Shown piece by piece: positions 29,526 through 39,534 of a stretch of 64,000 nt of DNA. The DNA is from Citreimonas salinaria (GTDB lineage: Bacteria; Pseudomonadota; Alphaproteobacteria; Rhodobacterales; Rhodobacteraceae). The first letter of the stretch is position 1; each line of letters starts with the position of its first letter. Under the pieces are notes generated by a model, which searched no databases, had not been told where the DNA came from, and saw only the letters and a program-made list of their open reading frames with translations. The stretch is taken from NCBI RefSeq assembly GCF_900107235.1, contig NZ_FNPF01000008.1:107688-171687 (forward strand), given 5' to 3'. A program made the position numbers and the translations under genes.

Positions 29526-29553
29526 AAAAAAAGTCACGCGCGTGGCGCGTGAC
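29526..29553 (-). terminator. intrinsic terminator of the PQQ-dehydrogenase transcript
   Basis: A perfect 9-base-pair stem (GTCACGCGC at 29533-29541, GCGCGTGAC at 29545-29553) with a GTG loop is flanked by seven A at 29526-29532. Read on the minus strand, the hairpin is therefore followed directly by TTTTTTT, 54 bases after the dehydrogenase stop: a textbook Rho-independent terminator. Confidence 0.9.
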
Positions 29554-29606
29554 GAAGCGGCCTTGGCCGGGATGCCGCGCCGCCCGAAGGCGGCGCGGCA
29601 GGCGGA

Positions 29607-30908
29607 TCACTCGCCGCCGGGCGTGAGCTTGTGGATCATGCCTTCGTCCACTGCGGCATAGAGGCTGCCGTCTGGCCCGAGAACCAGCGAACGGAAGCGC
29701 GCGGGCTCCATCGGCAGGGTCATCTCGGTCACGTCGTTGACCGAGATCTCGCCCTCCTCGACGTTCAGGTCCATCACGTCGATGCGCTGGCCGATCGGCG
29801 TGCCGCCGAAGCCGATGCCCATGATGCCGACGACCATGTCACCGTTCCAGTCGCCCCATTGCTCGCCTTCCAGGAAGGCGGCCGTGGCGCTGCCCTGCGA
29901 CCAGCCGTTGTTTTCCCAGATCGGAGGCATCGCGTCGGGGTAGGTCTCGAAGTCGGTCATCGGCATGAAGGCGGCGCGCTCGTAACGGTTCATGCCCTCG
30001 TTCTGGTTGGGCATGTAGCCGCAGTAATCGTCGGGGCATTCGCCGCGACCGGCCATGTTGTCACGCGGGTCCCAGCCGGCGTTGCCGCCGTTTTCCAGCA
30101 CCGTGGTCTCGTCCGAGTGCCAGGGGCCGTGCTCGACCACGATGGCGTCGCCCGTTTCCGGATGGAAGGCGATGCCCTGCACGTTGCGGTGACCGTAGGT
30201 GTAGGTCCGCTGATCGAAGCCTTCCGGCGGGTTGTTGTCGGGATGTGCGTTGCCGTCCGTGTCGATCCGCAGCACCTTCGAACCCATCATCGTCGGGCTT
30301 TGCGGGATCTCGGGGTTGTGGTTGTCGCCGGTGGTCAGCCACAGCGCGCCCTCGGGACCGAAGCGCACGCGGCCGCCGTTATGCGCGCCGGGGCCGCCGA
30401 ACGGGTGATCGGTGCCTTCCATCTTGTAGGGCACGTCGTCGACGATGTCGGTTCGGTTCGACACGTCGGTGAAGTCCTCGTTCACCTCGAGTCGCATCAG
30501 CCGGTTGGTGTGCGGGTCCGACATGTTCGACGTCGCGTAGACGTAGATGCGCCGGTTCTCGTCGAAGTTCGGGTCGACGGCGACCCCCATCATGCCGGCC
30601 TGGCCTTCGCAGAAAAGGTCGTCCGCGTTCGTGGGGTAGCCCTCGGTGTCGCCCATCCCCAGCAGCGTGTTGACCGAGCCATCGGGCATGCGCACGGACA
30701 GACCCTCGCATTTCTCGGTGAAGAACATCGTGCCGTCATCGAGGAAAGACATGTCCCACGGGTTGTCGAGATCGGAAATCACCACCTCATGCTCGAGGCT
30801 GGTGGTGTTCATGCCGGACTGGGCAAGCGCCGGCGAAGCGGCCACGGCCGCACCAGCCACGAGGGGCAGCAGGTAGGCCGCGGATGTATTGCGGAACGGG
30901 TTATGCAT
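29607..30908 (-). CDS. periplasmic PQQ-dependent sugar dehydrogenase (YliI/Asd family)
   Basis: A 433-residue secreted beta-propeller with signal peptide (LLPLVAGAAVAASPALAQ). It belongs to the glucose/sorbosone dehydrogenase family: LDNPWDMSFLDDGTMFFTEK at the start, the catalytic His in GGPGAHNGGRVRFGPEGALW, YTYGHRNVQGIAFHPETGD, and VVEHGPWHSDE with PQQ/calcium ligands. Such enzymes oxidise aldoses or other sugars and pass electrons to a cytochrome. A c-type cytochrome gene lies directly upstream on the same strand and is the likely acceptor. Loops are rich in Met, Asp and Asn, as in marine secreted proteins. The ATG at 30908 follows AAGGGAGGACA; an upstream ATG at 30962 adds non-signal residues. 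Confidence 0.87.
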   Translation of the reverse strand: MHNPFRNTSAAYLLPLVAGAAVAASPALAQSGMNTTSLEHEVVISDLDNPWDMSFLDDGTMFFTEKCEGLSVRMPDGSVNTLLGMGDTEGYPTNADDLFCEGQAGMMGVAVDPNFDENRRIYVYATSNMSDPHTNRLMRLEVNEDFTDVSNRTDIVDDVPYKMEGTDHPFGGPGAHNGGRVRFGPEGALWLTTGDNHNPEIPQSPTMMGSKVLRIDTDGNAHPDNNPPEGFDQRTYTYGHRNVQGIAFHPETGDAIVVEHGPWHSDETTVLENGGNAGWDPRDNMAGRGECPDDYCGYMPNQNEGMNRYERAAFMPMTDFETYPDAMPPIWENNGWSQGSATAAFLEGEQWGDWNGDMVVGIMGIGFGGTPIGQRIDVMDLNVEEGEISVNDVTEMTLPMEPARFRSLVLGPDGSLYAAVDEGMIHKLTPGGE

Positions 30909-31039
30909 GGTGTCCTCCCTTAAGCATGTTTGCCGGGTGGCCCTGCGATCCTCGCGGTGCATGGCGCCCCGGATGGTCGAAACGTATTGCGCACTTCCGC
31001 TTCGGCAAGCCGATGGAGAAGGCGTCGGCCGTGGCCGTG

Positions 31040-31648
31040 TCAGTCGAAGGCGGTCGTGACGTAGGCCGCGAGGTTGACGATCTCCTCGTCCGACAGCGGC
31101 CGCGCGTGCGGGATCATCAGCATCGAGTTCGGCCCCACTCGCTCGCCCGAGCGATAGGTTTCGAGGCGGTCCACGATGTAGGCGAAGTCTTTGTCGGAAA
31201 GCCTGGGATAGCTCGCGATGCCCTGCGCCTTCGGCCCGTGGCAGTTGCGGCAGACGCCCTGGTAGGCCTCTTCCCCGGCGGCGACGTCGGCTGAAACCGG
31301 GATCTCCTTGGCCGCCATGTCGCCTTCGGCTGCCATCTCGCCTTCGGCTGTCTCCGTGCCGCCTGCCTCCGTGCCGCCTGTTTCGGTGGCCGCGCCACCC
31401 GCGGCCTCGGGCGCCGCAGCAGCGGTGCCTTCGCCGGCCGCCTGGCCGCTTCCGGATGCGGCGCCGCCGTCGCCTTCGACGGCGATCTGGCCGTCGCCCT
31501 GTATGACGATGGTCGCGTCGCCTTCGGCCACGACTTCGCCCGCTTCGTTGATCACGGTGATCGAGTCGCCGGTAACGGTGACTTCATCGGCTTGCGCCAA
31601 CCCGGCAAAGCCGCAAGCAACGGCCGCCCCAAGCAATGCAGACTTCAT
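31040..31648 (-). CDS. class I c-type cytochrome with acidic low-complexity linker
   Basis: A 202-residue periplasmic protein: signal peptide MKSALLGAAVACGFAGLAQA, a beta-rich segment with repeated V-x-G patterns (about 21-60), a Gly/Ala/Glu/Thr-rich linker of about 55 residues (62-115), and a C-terminal cytochrome c domain. Haem attachment is CRNCH (133-137); the Met ligand is probably in the NSMLMIPHARPLSDEE segment. Gene order suggests it takes electrons from the downstream PQQ-dependent dehydrogenase and passes them towards the terminal oxidase. The linker would act as a flexible tether. Confidence 0.88.
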   Translation of the reverse strand: MKSALLGAAVACGFAGLAQADEVTVTGDSITVINEAGEVVAEGDATIVIQGDGQIAVEGDGGAASGSGQAAGEGTAAAAPEAAGGAATETGGTEAGGTETAEGEMAAEGDMAAKEIPVSADVAAGEEAYQGVCRNCHGPKAQGIASYPRLSDKDFAYIVDRLETYRSGERVGPNSMLMIPHARPLSDEEIVNLAAYVTTAFD

Positions 31649-31778
31649 TCGGTTCTCCTCGCCTTCGATGGGCCGGCCTTTCCCGGCGCCCGCCCCTGGC
31701 GCGGCCGCCTGTCTGGCGGCCGCCGGGCGGCTTCGAGGGTTAACCCTGACTCTGCCGGCGGGGTTCCGCCCGTGGCGC

Positions 31779-34070
31779 CTAGGTGGCGACGCAATCCGCG
31801 AAATACTGGACCACCCCGTCCTTGTCGATCTCCTGGACGAGGCCGTGGATGTCGATCTCGAAGCCGGGGCATTCCTTGGTGAAGGTCCGGTTGAAGTCGA
31901 GATACTCGACGATCTTGCGGTTGAAGACCTCGCCGGGGATCAGCAGCGGGATGCCCGGCGGGTAGGGGGTGACCAGGCTGGTGGTGATGCGCCCCTCGAG
32001 CTCGTCGATCGGCACGCGCTGGGTCTTGCGCTGCGCGATATGGGCGAAGGCGTCGCTTGGCTTCATCGCCGGGGTGTGGTCGCCCAGGTAGATGTCGGTC
32101 GACAGCCGCGCCACGTCGTACTTCTTGTAGAGCGTGTGCACGTGCTGGCACAGGTTGCGCAGGCCGATGCTCTCGTAGCGCGGATGCTTGGCGCTGAACT
32201 GCGGCATCGTGCGCCACATCGGCTGGTTCTTGGCGTAATCGTCCTTGAACTGCTGCAGGGCCGTCAGCATCGTGTTCCACCGGCCCTTGGTGATGCCGAT
32301 CGTGAACATGATGAAGAAGCTGTAGAGCCCGGTCTTCTCCACCACGACGCCGTGCTCGGTCAGGAACTTGGTGACGATCGAGGCGGGGATACCGGTCTCG
32401 TCGAACCGCCCGTCGAGGTTCAGCCCCGGCGTGATGATCGTGGACTTGATCGGGTCCAGCATGTTGAAGCCGGGCTCGATCCGGCCGAAGCCGTGCCAGG
32501 TGTCCGCGCTGCCCTTGCCCTGCGCGAAATCGGCCTCCGACTTGCCCAGCACCCAATCCGAGGTCTCGCCGATGCCTTCCTCGGCCATGGACTCGGGGCC
32601 CCAGACTTGGAACCACCAGTCGTCGTCGCCGAACTCCTCGTCGACCTTGCGCATGGCGCGGCGGAAATCCAGCGCCTCGGCCAGGCTTTCCTCGACCAGC
32701 GCGGTGCCGCCCGGCGGCTCCATCATCGCGGCGGCCACGTCGCAGCTGGCGATGATGCTGTATTGCGGGCTGGTCGAGCTGTGCATCAGGTAGGATTCAT
32801 TGAACAGGTGGCGGTCGAGCTTGTGCTCCTGGCTGTCCTGCACCAGCACGTGGCTGGCCTGGCTGATCCCGGCCAGCAACTTGTGGATCGACTGGGTGGC
32901 ATAGGTGACGGACTTCATGGGCCGCTCGCGCTTGCGCCCCATGGCGTGGTAGCCGCCGTAGAACGGGTGGAACGCCGCGTGCGGCAGCCAGGCCTCGTCG
33001 AAATGCAGGCTGTCGATATGCCCGTCGAGCTGGCCCTTGATCGTGTCGGTGTTGTACAGCACCCCGTCATAGGTCGACTGGGTCAGCGTCAGGATGCGCG
33101 GCCGGACCGTGTCTGCATCCACGTCCTTGAGCAGCGGGTTGGCGCGGATCTTCTCGCGGATCGAGTCGATCTCGAACTCGGATTGCGGGATCGGGCCGAT
33201 GATGCCGTGGTGGTTGCGCGTGGGCTTCAGGAAGACCGGCACCGCGCCCGTCATGATGATGCTGTGCAGGATCGACTTGTGGCAGTTGCGGTCGACCACG
33301 ACCACGTCGCCCGGTGCCACGCTGTGGTGCCAGACCATCTTGTTCGAGGTCGAGGTGCCGTTGGTCACGAAGAAGCAGTGGTCGGCGTTGAAGATCCGCG
33401 CCGCGTTGCGTTCCGACGCGCCGATGGCGCCGTCGTGGTCCAGCAGCTGGCCCAGTTCGGTGACCGAGTTGCACACGTCCGCGCGCAGCATGTTCTCGCC
33501 GTAGAACTGGTGGTACATCTGTCCGACGGGGCTTTTAAGGAACGCGACGCCGCCCGAATGGCCGGGGCAGTGCCACGAATAGGACCCGTCCTCGGCGTAA
33601 TCGAGCAGCGCCTTGAAGAAGGGCGGCTGGATGCCTTCCAGATAGCCCTTGGCCTCGCGGATGATGTGGCGCGCGACGAAATCGGGCGTGTCCTCGAACA
33701 TGTGGATGAAGCCGTGCAGCTCGCGCAGGATGTCGTTGGGCAGGTGGCGGGAGGTCTTGGTCTCGCCGTAGACGTAGATCGGCACGTCCTCGTTCTTGCG
33801 CCGCACCTCCTGGATGAAGTTACGCAGATTGACGACCGCCGGGTCGAGGTCGGGGCCGGGGCTGAATTCCTCGTCGTCGATCGACAGCACGAAGGCGCTG
33901 GCCCGCGATTGCTGCTGCGCGAACAGCGACAGGTCGCCGTAGCTGGTCACCCCCAGCACCTCGAAGCCTTCACGTTCGATCGCGTCGGCCATGGCGCGGA
34001 TGCCCAGCCCGGACGAGTTCTCCGAGCGGAAATCCTCGTCGATGATGACGATGGGGAAACGAAACTTCAT
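31779..34070 (-). CDS. Orn/Lys/Arg decarboxylase (PLP fold type I)
   Basis: A 763-residue biodegradative-type amino acid decarboxylase. The N-terminal wing domain (FPIVIIDEDFRSENSSGLGI) is receiver-like; the PLP domain shows DGSYSWHCPGHSGGVAFLKS, FFVTNGTSTSNKMVWHHSV, HFDEAWLPHAAFHPFYGG and the PLP Lys in YATQSIHKLLAGISQASH. A C-terminal domain completes the enzyme. Length is close to inducible arginine decarboxylase AdiA (about 755), but arginine, lysine and ornithine enzymes cannot be separated with confidence by eye. No antiporter gene is adjacent, so a biosynthetic polyamine role is as likely as acid resistance. The ATG at 34070 follows AGGAGAAGACC. Confidence 0.92.
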   Translation of the reverse strand: MKFRFPIVIIDEDFRSENSSGLGIRAMADAIEREGFEVLGVTSYGDLSLFAQQQSRASAFVLSIDDEEFSPGPDLDPAVVNLRNFIQEVRRKNEDVPIYVYGETKTSRHLPNDILRELHGFIHMFEDTPDFVARHIIREAKGYLEGIQPPFFKALLDYAEDGSYSWHCPGHSGGVAFLKSPVGQMYHQFYGENMLRADVCNSVTELGQLLDHDGAIGASERNAARIFNADHCFFVTNGTSTSNKMVWHHSVAPGDVVVVDRNCHKSILHSIIMTGAVPVFLKPTRNHHGIIGPIPQSEFEIDSIREKIRANPLLKDVDADTVRPRILTLTQSTYDGVLYNTDTIKGQLDGHIDSLHFDEAWLPHAAFHPFYGGYHAMGRKRERPMKSVTYATQSIHKLLAGISQASHVLVQDSQEHKLDRHLFNESYLMHSSTSPQYSIIASCDVAAAMMEPPGGTALVEESLAEALDFRRAMRKVDEEFGDDDWWFQVWGPESMAEEGIGETSDWVLGKSEADFAQGKGSADTWHGFGRIEPGFNMLDPIKSTIITPGLNLDGRFDETGIPASIVTKFLTEHGVVVEKTGLYSFFIMFTIGITKGRWNTMLTALQQFKDDYAKNQPMWRTMPQFSAKHPRYESIGLRNLCQHVHTLYKKYDVARLSTDIYLGDHTPAMKPSDAFAHIAQRKTQRVPIDELEGRITTSLVTPYPPGIPLLIPGEVFNRKIVEYLDFNRTFTKECPGFEIDIHGLVQEIDKDGVVQYFADCVAT

Positions 34071-34259
34071 GGTCTTCTCCTGCGTGCAAGCGGCCTGCGA
34101 GCCCAGTGATGGCCGCAGATCGCGGCCGGGTGCAATGCCCTCCTGCGCACGACCGCGCGAGATTGCCGGTTCGCGTAGCGGGGCCGCGCCGGCGTCGAAG
34201 GAGCGGCTTGCCGCCCGTCGCTGGGGATTGCGCGACGGCCTGTCAAAACTCCGGAGCGG

Positions 34260-36134
34260 TCATGCGGTTCCGTCCCGGGCGCCAAGCGCCGCGCGGTCGA
34301 TGCCGAACTTGCGCATCCGTGAGTAGACCGTGGTCGCGGGAAGCCCGAGCATTTCCGCCGCGCCGGCCGCGCCGGAGACGCGGCCGCCGGTTTCGCGCAG
34401 GCAGGCGATCAGGTTGTCGCGGATCATCTGCTGCATTTCCGCCTCGGGACGGAAGCCGTCGGTGCCGCGCCGCGCGTTCGTGGTGTCGGCGCCAAGCTCG
34501 ACCACCAGCTTGCCGCCCTTCGACACGATCGCGCCGCGTTCGACCACGTTGCGCAACTCTCGCACGTTTCCCGGCCAGTCGTACTCGACCATCGCGCGCA
34601 TCGTGCCCTCGGTGATCACCGGCACCGGGCGGTTCAGCCGCCGACATGCCAGGTCGAGCATATGCGCGGCAAGCGCGGGGATGTCCTCGCGCCGGTCGCG
34701 CAGGGGGCGGCAGTGGATCGGGAAGACGCTGAGATGCAGCAGCAGGTCCTCGCGCAGGCGGTCCTGGGCGACCGCGCGGTCCGGATCGGTGGTCGTCGCC
34801 GCGATCACCCGCAAGTCCAGGCTGCGCGCCCGGGTGTCGCCCAGCCGCGTCACCGCGCCGGCAGTCAGCGTCTGCAGCAGGCGCCCCTGCACCTCGGAGG
34901 GAAGCTCCTCGACGTCGTCCAGGAACAGCGTGCCGCCATGCGCCAGTTCCAGCCGGCCGGGCCGGTCCCGCAGCGCGCCGACGAAGGCGCCGCGCATCTG
35001 GCCGAACAGTTCGGCCTCGACCGCGTCCGGCGCGACCGAGCCGCACTTGAAGTGGATGAGCGGCCGCTTGCGCCGCGCGCTGTCCTTGTGGATGGAGGTC
35101 GCCACCAGCGCCTTGCCGGTGCCGGTCTCGCCGGTGATCAGGACGGTGGCGTCGGTTTCGGCCACCAGTTCGACCCTGCGGACAAGCTGCCGGATCGGCG
35201 CCGACGTGCCGATGATGTCGTGATGCGCGCGTTCGGTCGTGATGGTTTCCTGCAGGTAGGCGTTTTCCTGCTCCAGCCGGTCGCGCAGCGCCGCGACCTC
35301 GTCCAGCGCCTCGCGCAGCTTGCGCTCGTTCTCCTTGCGCTCGGTGATGTCGCGGAAGATCACCACCGCGCCCACCAGCACCTTCTGGTCGTAGATCGGG
35401 GTCGAGACGTACTCGACGCGGATCGGCTTGCCGTCCTTGCGCCAGAACACCTCGTCCTCGATCCGGTGGACCTGCTCGAAGCGGAACGAGCGATAGATCG
35501 GGCAGTCATGCGCGGCGTAGACGTCGCCGCTGAGATGGTGGTGATGGATCTTGGAGTGCATGTTCTCGCCCATCAGGTCCTCGGACGTCCAGCCCAGCAT
35601 CTCCTGCGCCGCGCGGTTGACGAAGGTCGCCTCGCCCTGGGCGTTCACGCCGTAGATGCCTTCGCCCGCCGCGTTCAGGATCAGCTGGTTTCCACGCTCG
35701 AGCTCGGCGAAGAAGGTCTGCGCGCGCTTCCATTCGCCCAGGCCCGCCCGCTGCAGCGCGCTGGCCTCGATAACTTCGGCGCGGCGGGCGAGTTCCGACA
35801 GGTCCAGCAGGACCAGCAACAAAAGCCCGGGCTCGTCGGGCAGCAGCCGTGCGCGCAATTCCAGGCCCAGCCCCTCGCCATCGGCATTCGACAGCCGGAC
35901 CGATCGGGTCCAGGCCTCGGACCGGTGTTCGACTTCCTGCAGAAAGACCAGGAACCGGGGCATCGACCGCCCGACCAGACGGGAAAACGCAGGCGGATTG
36001 CCTGGTTCGATCGCCAGAAGTCCGGCAGCCGCGCGATTGGCCGACAGGATGCGGTCCGCGCGAAGGTCCAGAAGCATCGCCGCCTGAGGCAGGACCGAGA
36101 GCAGGGAATCGAGTGAGGCGCGACTGTCTTGCAT
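34260..36134 (-). CDS. PAS-AAA+-Fis enhancer-binding-protein-like regulator with degenerate sigma-54 motifs
   Basis: A 624-residue activator with a weak PAS region (1-120), a second PAS at about 150-265 containing KIHHHHLSGDVYAAHDCPIY, a coiled coil (265-300), an AAA+ domain (305-540) and a Fis-type helix-turn-helix (GAAEMLGLPATTVYSRMRKF). Walker A is GETGTGKA (335-342; usually GKE). The GAFTGA loop that contacts sigma-54 is GAFVGA (382-387). Walker B is LFLDD (usually LFLDE), and the FRxDLYYRL arginine-finger segment reads LREDLLLHL. Several changes together suggest impaired ATP hydrolysis or sigma-54 contact, so it may work with the housekeeping polymerase. It is divergent from the cyanate transport genes and is the obvious regulator. 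Confidence 0.85.
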   Translation of the reverse strand: MQDSRASLDSLLSVLPQAAMLLDLRADRILSANRAAAGLLAIEPGNPPAFSRLVGRSMPRFLVFLQEVEHRSEAWTRSVRLSNADGEGLGLELRARLLPDEPGLLLLVLLDLSELARRAEVIEASALQRAGLGEWKRAQTFFAELERGNQLILNAAGEGIYGVNAQGEATFVNRAAQEMLGWTSEDLMGENMHSKIHHHHLSGDVYAAHDCPIYRSFRFEQVHRIEDEVFWRKDGKPIRVEYVSTPIYDQKVLVGAVVIFRDITERKENERKLREALDEVAALRDRLEQENAYLQETITTERAHHDIIGTSAPIRQLVRRVELVAETDATVLITGETGTGKALVATSIHKDSARRKRPLIHFKCGSVAPDAVEAELFGQMRGAFVGALRDRPGRLELAHGGTLFLDDVEELPSEVQGRLLQTLTAGAVTRLGDTRARSLDLRVIAATTTDPDRAVAQDRLREDLLLHLSVFPIHCRPLRDRREDIPALAAHMLDLACRRLNRPVPVITEGTMRAMVEYDWPGNVRELRNVVERGAIVSKGGKLVVELGADTTNARRGTDGFRPEAEMQQMIRDNLIACLRETGGRVSGAAGAAEMLGLPATTVYSRMRKFGIDRAALGARDGTA

Positions 36135-36335
36135 TGAAGCAGGTTAGCCAGCCGGCCCGAGTGCGCGAAAACGAAAAATCGTAATTCGCGAAATATCATA
36201 ACGATCGCCACAGCGAGGAACTGACAAGCCATTGCGAAAAAAAGACTTTTAAGACTGCCCGAATTTCAGGCACCCCGTTCTAAAGGTGCCGCTGGTCATC
36301 GCAAGCTTGAGGGGTAAAGCGATGAGGGCAACATC
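36135..36335. promoter_or_regulatory. divergent promoter region of the regulator and cyanate operon
   Basis: This 201-base gap is AT-richer than its surroundings. It contains a palindrome AATTCGCGAAAT around 36183-36194 and two related GCGAAAA copies (about 36164-36170 and 36234-36240), candidates for regulator binding. No good match to the sigma-54 consensus (GG-N10-GC) was found on either strand, in line with the altered GAFTGA loop of the regulator. GAGGG precedes the ATG at 36336. Confidence 0.45.
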
Positions 36336-37715
36336 ATGACGACCAAGAGCCTTGGCGATCCGTATTCGGAAAAGAACGACCTGCGCCACGGCGCCGACTG
36401 CGGCTGCGACGGCTGTTCGGGCCACGCCGGCGGCACGCTCAACCCCCAGGCGATGAACGCGGACGAGATGCTGGAACGCGCCGTCGAAAGCGCTGTCGTG
36501 CGGTCGGTCTTTGGCCACAGCGACGTGTCGCGGCGGTCCTTCATGGGCATGATGGGGGGCGGCACCGTGGCCGCCGCGCTCGCGTCCGTGTTCCCGATGG
36601 ACAAAGCCAAGGCGGCGATCCTCGATAACCTTGGCACGCCGGAAAAGGCCTATCTGAACATCGGCTTCGTCCCGATCACCTGCGCCACGCCGATCATCAT
36701 GGCGCAGCCGATGGGCTTCTACGAACGCTATGGCCTGAACGCGCAGGTCATCAAGACCGCCGGCTGGGCGGTGGCGCGCGACAAGTCGCTGTCGGGTGAA
36801 TACGACGCATCTCACATGCTGACGCCGATGCCGCTGGCGATGACGCTGGGCGCCGGATCGGTGGCTGAACCCTACATCATGCCCGCGGTCGAGAACATCA
36901 ACGGCCAGGCCATCGTGCTCTCCAACGAGCATCTCGACAAGCGTGACCCCGCGCAGTGGAAGGGCTTCACCTTCGGCGTGCCGTTCGAATACTCGATGCA
37001 CAACTTCCTGCTGCGCTACTACGTGGCGGAATACGGGCTCGACCCCGACGTCGACATCCAGATCCGCGTGGTGCCGCCGCCCGAGATGGTGGCCAACCTG
37101 CGGGCCGGAAACCTCGACGGATACCTGTCTCCCGACCCGTTCAACCAGCGCGCGGTCTGGGAGGGCATCGGCTTCATCCACGTCCTGACCAAGGAGATCT
37201 GGGAAGGCCATCCCTGCTGCGCCTTCGCGGCGCCGGCCAGCTTCGCCAGCGAGTTGCCCAACACCTACGGCGCGCTGCTGAAGTCGATCATCGACGCCAC
37301 GCAATATGCCAGCAACCCCGAGAACCGGAAGGAGATCTCCGAGGCGATCGCGCCGACGAACTACCTCAACCAGCCGGTCCCGGTGATCGAGCAGGTCCTG
37401 ACCGGCACCTATGCCGACGGGCTGGGCGAGGTGAAGCAGGTGCCCGACCGGATCGATTTCGACCCGTTCCCCTGGCACTCGATGGGCGTGTGGATCCTGA
37501 CGCAGATGAAGCGCTGGGGCTATATCGAGGGCGACGTGGACTACCGCGCGGTGGCCGAACAGGTCTATCTGGCCGCCGACGCGAAGAAGGTGATGACCGA
37601 CTTGGGCTACGACGCGCCCGACGTCACCTACAAGTCGCACACGATCATGGGCAAGACCTTCGATCCCGCCGAGCCCGAGGCCTACGTCTCGAGCTTCGCG
37701 ATCGGGAAGGTCTGA
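36336..37715 (+). CDS. cynA: cyanate/nitrate-type ABC transporter substrate-binding protein (CmpA/NrtA family)
   Basis: A 459-residue periplasmic receptor. A long N-terminal region with a Cys-rich patch (CGCDGCSGH, 22-30) precedes a twin-arginine signal ([20 protein letters not shown], from residue 65), so it is exported folded via Tat. The mature domain has the CmpA/NrtA look: [41 protein letters not shown], and [27 protein letters not shown]. These receptors bind nitrate, nitrite, bicarbonate or cyanate. Linkage to cyanase in the same operon makes cyanate the most likely ligand. Confidence 0.88.
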   Translation: MTTKSLGDPYSEKNDLRHGADCGCDGCSGHAGGTLNPQAMNADEMLERAVESAVVRSVFGHSDVSRRSFMGMMGGGTVAAALASVFPMDKAKAAILDNLGTPEKAYLNIGFVPITCATPIIMAQPMGFYERYGLNAQVIKTAGWAVARDKSLSGEYDASHMLTPMPLAMTLGAGSVAEPYIMPAVENINGQAIVLSNEHLDKRDPAQWKGFTFGVPFEYSMHNFLLRYYVAEYGLDPDVDIQIRVVPPPEMVANLRAGNLDGYLSPDPFNQRAVWEGIGFIHVLTKEIWEGHPCCAFAAPASFASELPNTYGALLKSIIDATQYASNPENRKEISEAIAPTNYLNQPVPVIEQVLTGTYADGLGEVKQVPDRIDFDPFPWHSMGVWILTQMKRWGYIEGDVDYRAVAEQVYLAADAKKVMTDLGYDAPDVTYKSHTIMGKTFDPAEPEAYVSSFAIGKV

Positions 37716-37718
37716 GCC

Positions 37719-38558
37719 ATGTCCCGCATGACCCTGTCGCTCAACCAGCGCGCGGCCATCCTGTCGGTCGTGATCCTTCTGGTCGGCCTCCTGGTGTGGG
37801 AGGCCGCCATCCCGGCGCAGAAGGCGGCCGAGAACCTGACCGAATACGAGCGCCTCATGGGGCTCGGCTCCGAGCGCGCTGGGGTGCCGCCGCCCTCGGA
37901 CGTGATCGCCAAGGCCTGGGAGCAACTGTCGAACCCGTTCTACGACGCGGGGCCCAACGACAAGGGCATCGGCATCCAGATCGGCTACTCGATCTACCGC
38001 GTGCTCACGGGTTACGTCATGGCCGCGCTGATCGCGATCCCGCTGGGCTTCCTGATCGGCATGTCGCCGATCGCCTACCGGGCGCTGAACCCCTACATCC
38101 AGGTGCTGCGGCCGATCTCGCCGCTGGCCTGGATGCCGCTGGCGCTGTTCATCATCCAGGATTCCGAGGCCAGCGCGATCTTCGTGATCTTCATCTGCTC
38201 GATCTGGCCGATGCTGCTGAACACCGCCTTCGGCGTGGCCGGCGTGCGCGAGGACTGGGTCAACGTCGCCCGCACGCACGAGCTTGGCCATTTCAGGACC
38301 GCGTTCACCGTGATCCTGCCGGCGGCAGCGCCGACGATCATCACCGGCATGCGGATCTCGATCGGCATCGCCTGGCTGGTCATCGTCGCGGCCGAGATGC
38401 TCGTCGGCGGGACCGGCATCGGCTACTACGTCTGGAACGAGTGGAACAACCTCGACCTGACCTCCGTCATCTTCTCGATCCTCATGATCGGCGTCGTCGG
38501 CATGATGCTGGATGCGGCCTTCGGCTGGCTCCAGCGCGCCGTCGCCTACGCGGAATAA
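37719..38558 (+). CDS. cynB: cyanate-type ABC transporter permease
   Basis: A 279-residue permease with about six membrane helices and the binding-protein-dependent permease EAA-like loop ([33 protein letters not shown]). The N-terminal helix ([20 protein letters not shown]) is followed by a periplasmic segment with [19 protein letters not shown], typical of NrtB/SsuC-like proteins. It starts three bases after the receptor gene and ends 11 bases before the ATPase gene. Confidence 0.88.
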   Translation: MSRMTLSLNQRAAILSVVILLVGLLVWEAAIPAQKAAENLTEYERLMGLGSERAGVPPPSDVIAKAWEQLSNPFYDAGPNDKGIGIQIGYSIYRVLTGYVMAALIAIPLGFLIGMSPIAYRALNPYIQVLRPISPLAWMPLALFIIQDSEASAIFVIFICSIWPMLLNTAFGVAGVREDWVNVARTHELGHFRTAFTVILPAAAPTIITGMRISIGIAWLVIVAAEMLVGGTGIGYYVWNEWNNLDLTSVIFSILMIGVVGMMLDAAFGWLQRAVAYAE

Positions 38559-38569
38559 GGAGCCTTTCC

Positions 38570-39487
38570 ATGTCGAAACCATTCCTTTCCATCGAGCGCA
38601 TGACGCAGCAGTTCCCGGACGGGCAGGGCGGCACGCTGACCGTGTTCGAGCACGCCAGCTTCGGGATCGAAAAGGGCGAGTTCGTCTGCATCCTGGGCCA
38701 TTCGGGCTGTGGCAAGTCGACCATCATGAACATCCTCGCCGGCTTGGCCGAGCCCACGTCCGGCGTGGTCAAGATGGACGGCTACGAGGTCTCCGGCCCC
38801 AGCCTGGATCGCGGCGTGGTGTTCCAGAACTACTCGCTGCTGCCGTGGCTGTCGGCGCTGAGAAACGTCACCTTCGGCGTCAAGGCACGCTATCCGGACT
38901 GGCCCCGCGCGAAGGTCGAGGCGCATGCCCGGGAATACCTGGCCATGGTCGGCCTCGAGGGCGACGTGGTGCACCGCAAGCCCAGCCAGCTTTCGGGCGG
39001 CATGCGCCAGCGCGTGTCGATCGCGCGGGCCTTCGCCAACCACCCCAAGCTGCTGCTTCTGGACGAACCCTTCGGCGCGCTCGACGCGCTGACCCGGGGC
39101 ACGATCCAGGAGGAGCTGCTGAAGATCTGGGGCGGGACAGAACAGACCGTCTTCATGATCACCCACGACATCGACGAGGCGATCCTGCTGGCGGACCGCA
39201 TCCTGCTGATGACCAACGGGCCGCAAGCCCGCGTGGCGGAATCGGTCGAGATCAACATCCCCCGCCCGCGCGAACGCACGACCATCGTCGAGGACGCGAA
39301 CTACTACGCGATCCGGAACCACACGGTGCAGTTCCTCGGCCGGCGGTCGAAAGAGCTGGCGGGTCGACCGGCGGAGGGACTCGACCAGTCGCCCGCGACG
39401 GTGCGCTTCGAGAACGGGCACGCGGTCGCGGCCCCGGCGCGCGCGGAACCCGAAAGCCCCCGGCGCCTGCGCGCAGTCAACGAATGA
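38570..39487 (+). CDS. cynD: cyanate-type ABC transporter ATP-binding protein
   Basis: A 305-residue ATPase of the NrtD/SsuB/TauB group. Walker A is [13 protein letters not shown]-loop [12 protein letters not shown], signature [15 protein letters not shown], Walker [17 protein letters not shown], and H-loop [15 protein letters not shown]. About 50 residues beyond the usual end (from about 255, Ala/Arg/Pro-rich) have no known domain. The ATG at 38570 follows AAGGAGCC. It drives import together with the two preceding gene products. Confidence 0.9.
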   Translation: MSKPFLSIERMTQQFPDGQGGTLTVFEHASFGIEKGEFVCILGHSGCGKSTIMNILAGLAEPTSGVVKMDGYEVSGPSLDRGVVFQNYSLLPWLSALRNVTFGVKARYPDWPRAKVEAHAREYLAMVGLEGDVVHRKPSQLSGGMRQRVSIARAFANHPKLLLLDEPFGALDALTRGTIQEELLKIWGGTEQTVFMITHDIDEAILLADRILLMTNGPQARVAESVEINIPRPRERTTIVEDANYYAIRNHTVQFLGRRSKELAGRPAEGLDQSPATVRFENGHAVAAPARAEPESPRRLRAVNE

Positions 39488-39534
39488 GCGTGCCGGCGCA
39501 CGACACCCTTCCACACGACAACCAGGAGGACTCC

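Noticed and set aside
31736..31747. AGGGTTAACCCT palindrome about 88 bases upstream of the cytochrome c gene as a CtrA site
   Set aside because: Only one TTAA half-site is present, so the TTAA-N7-TTAA spacing needed for the CtrA consensus is absent.
36241..36335. Possible sigma-54 promoter before the cyanate genes (AGGCACCCCGTTCTAAAG)
   Set aside because: The GG is present, but the GC element 10 bases later is missing and the regulator's GAFTGA loop is altered, so the match is not good enough to report as a promoter.
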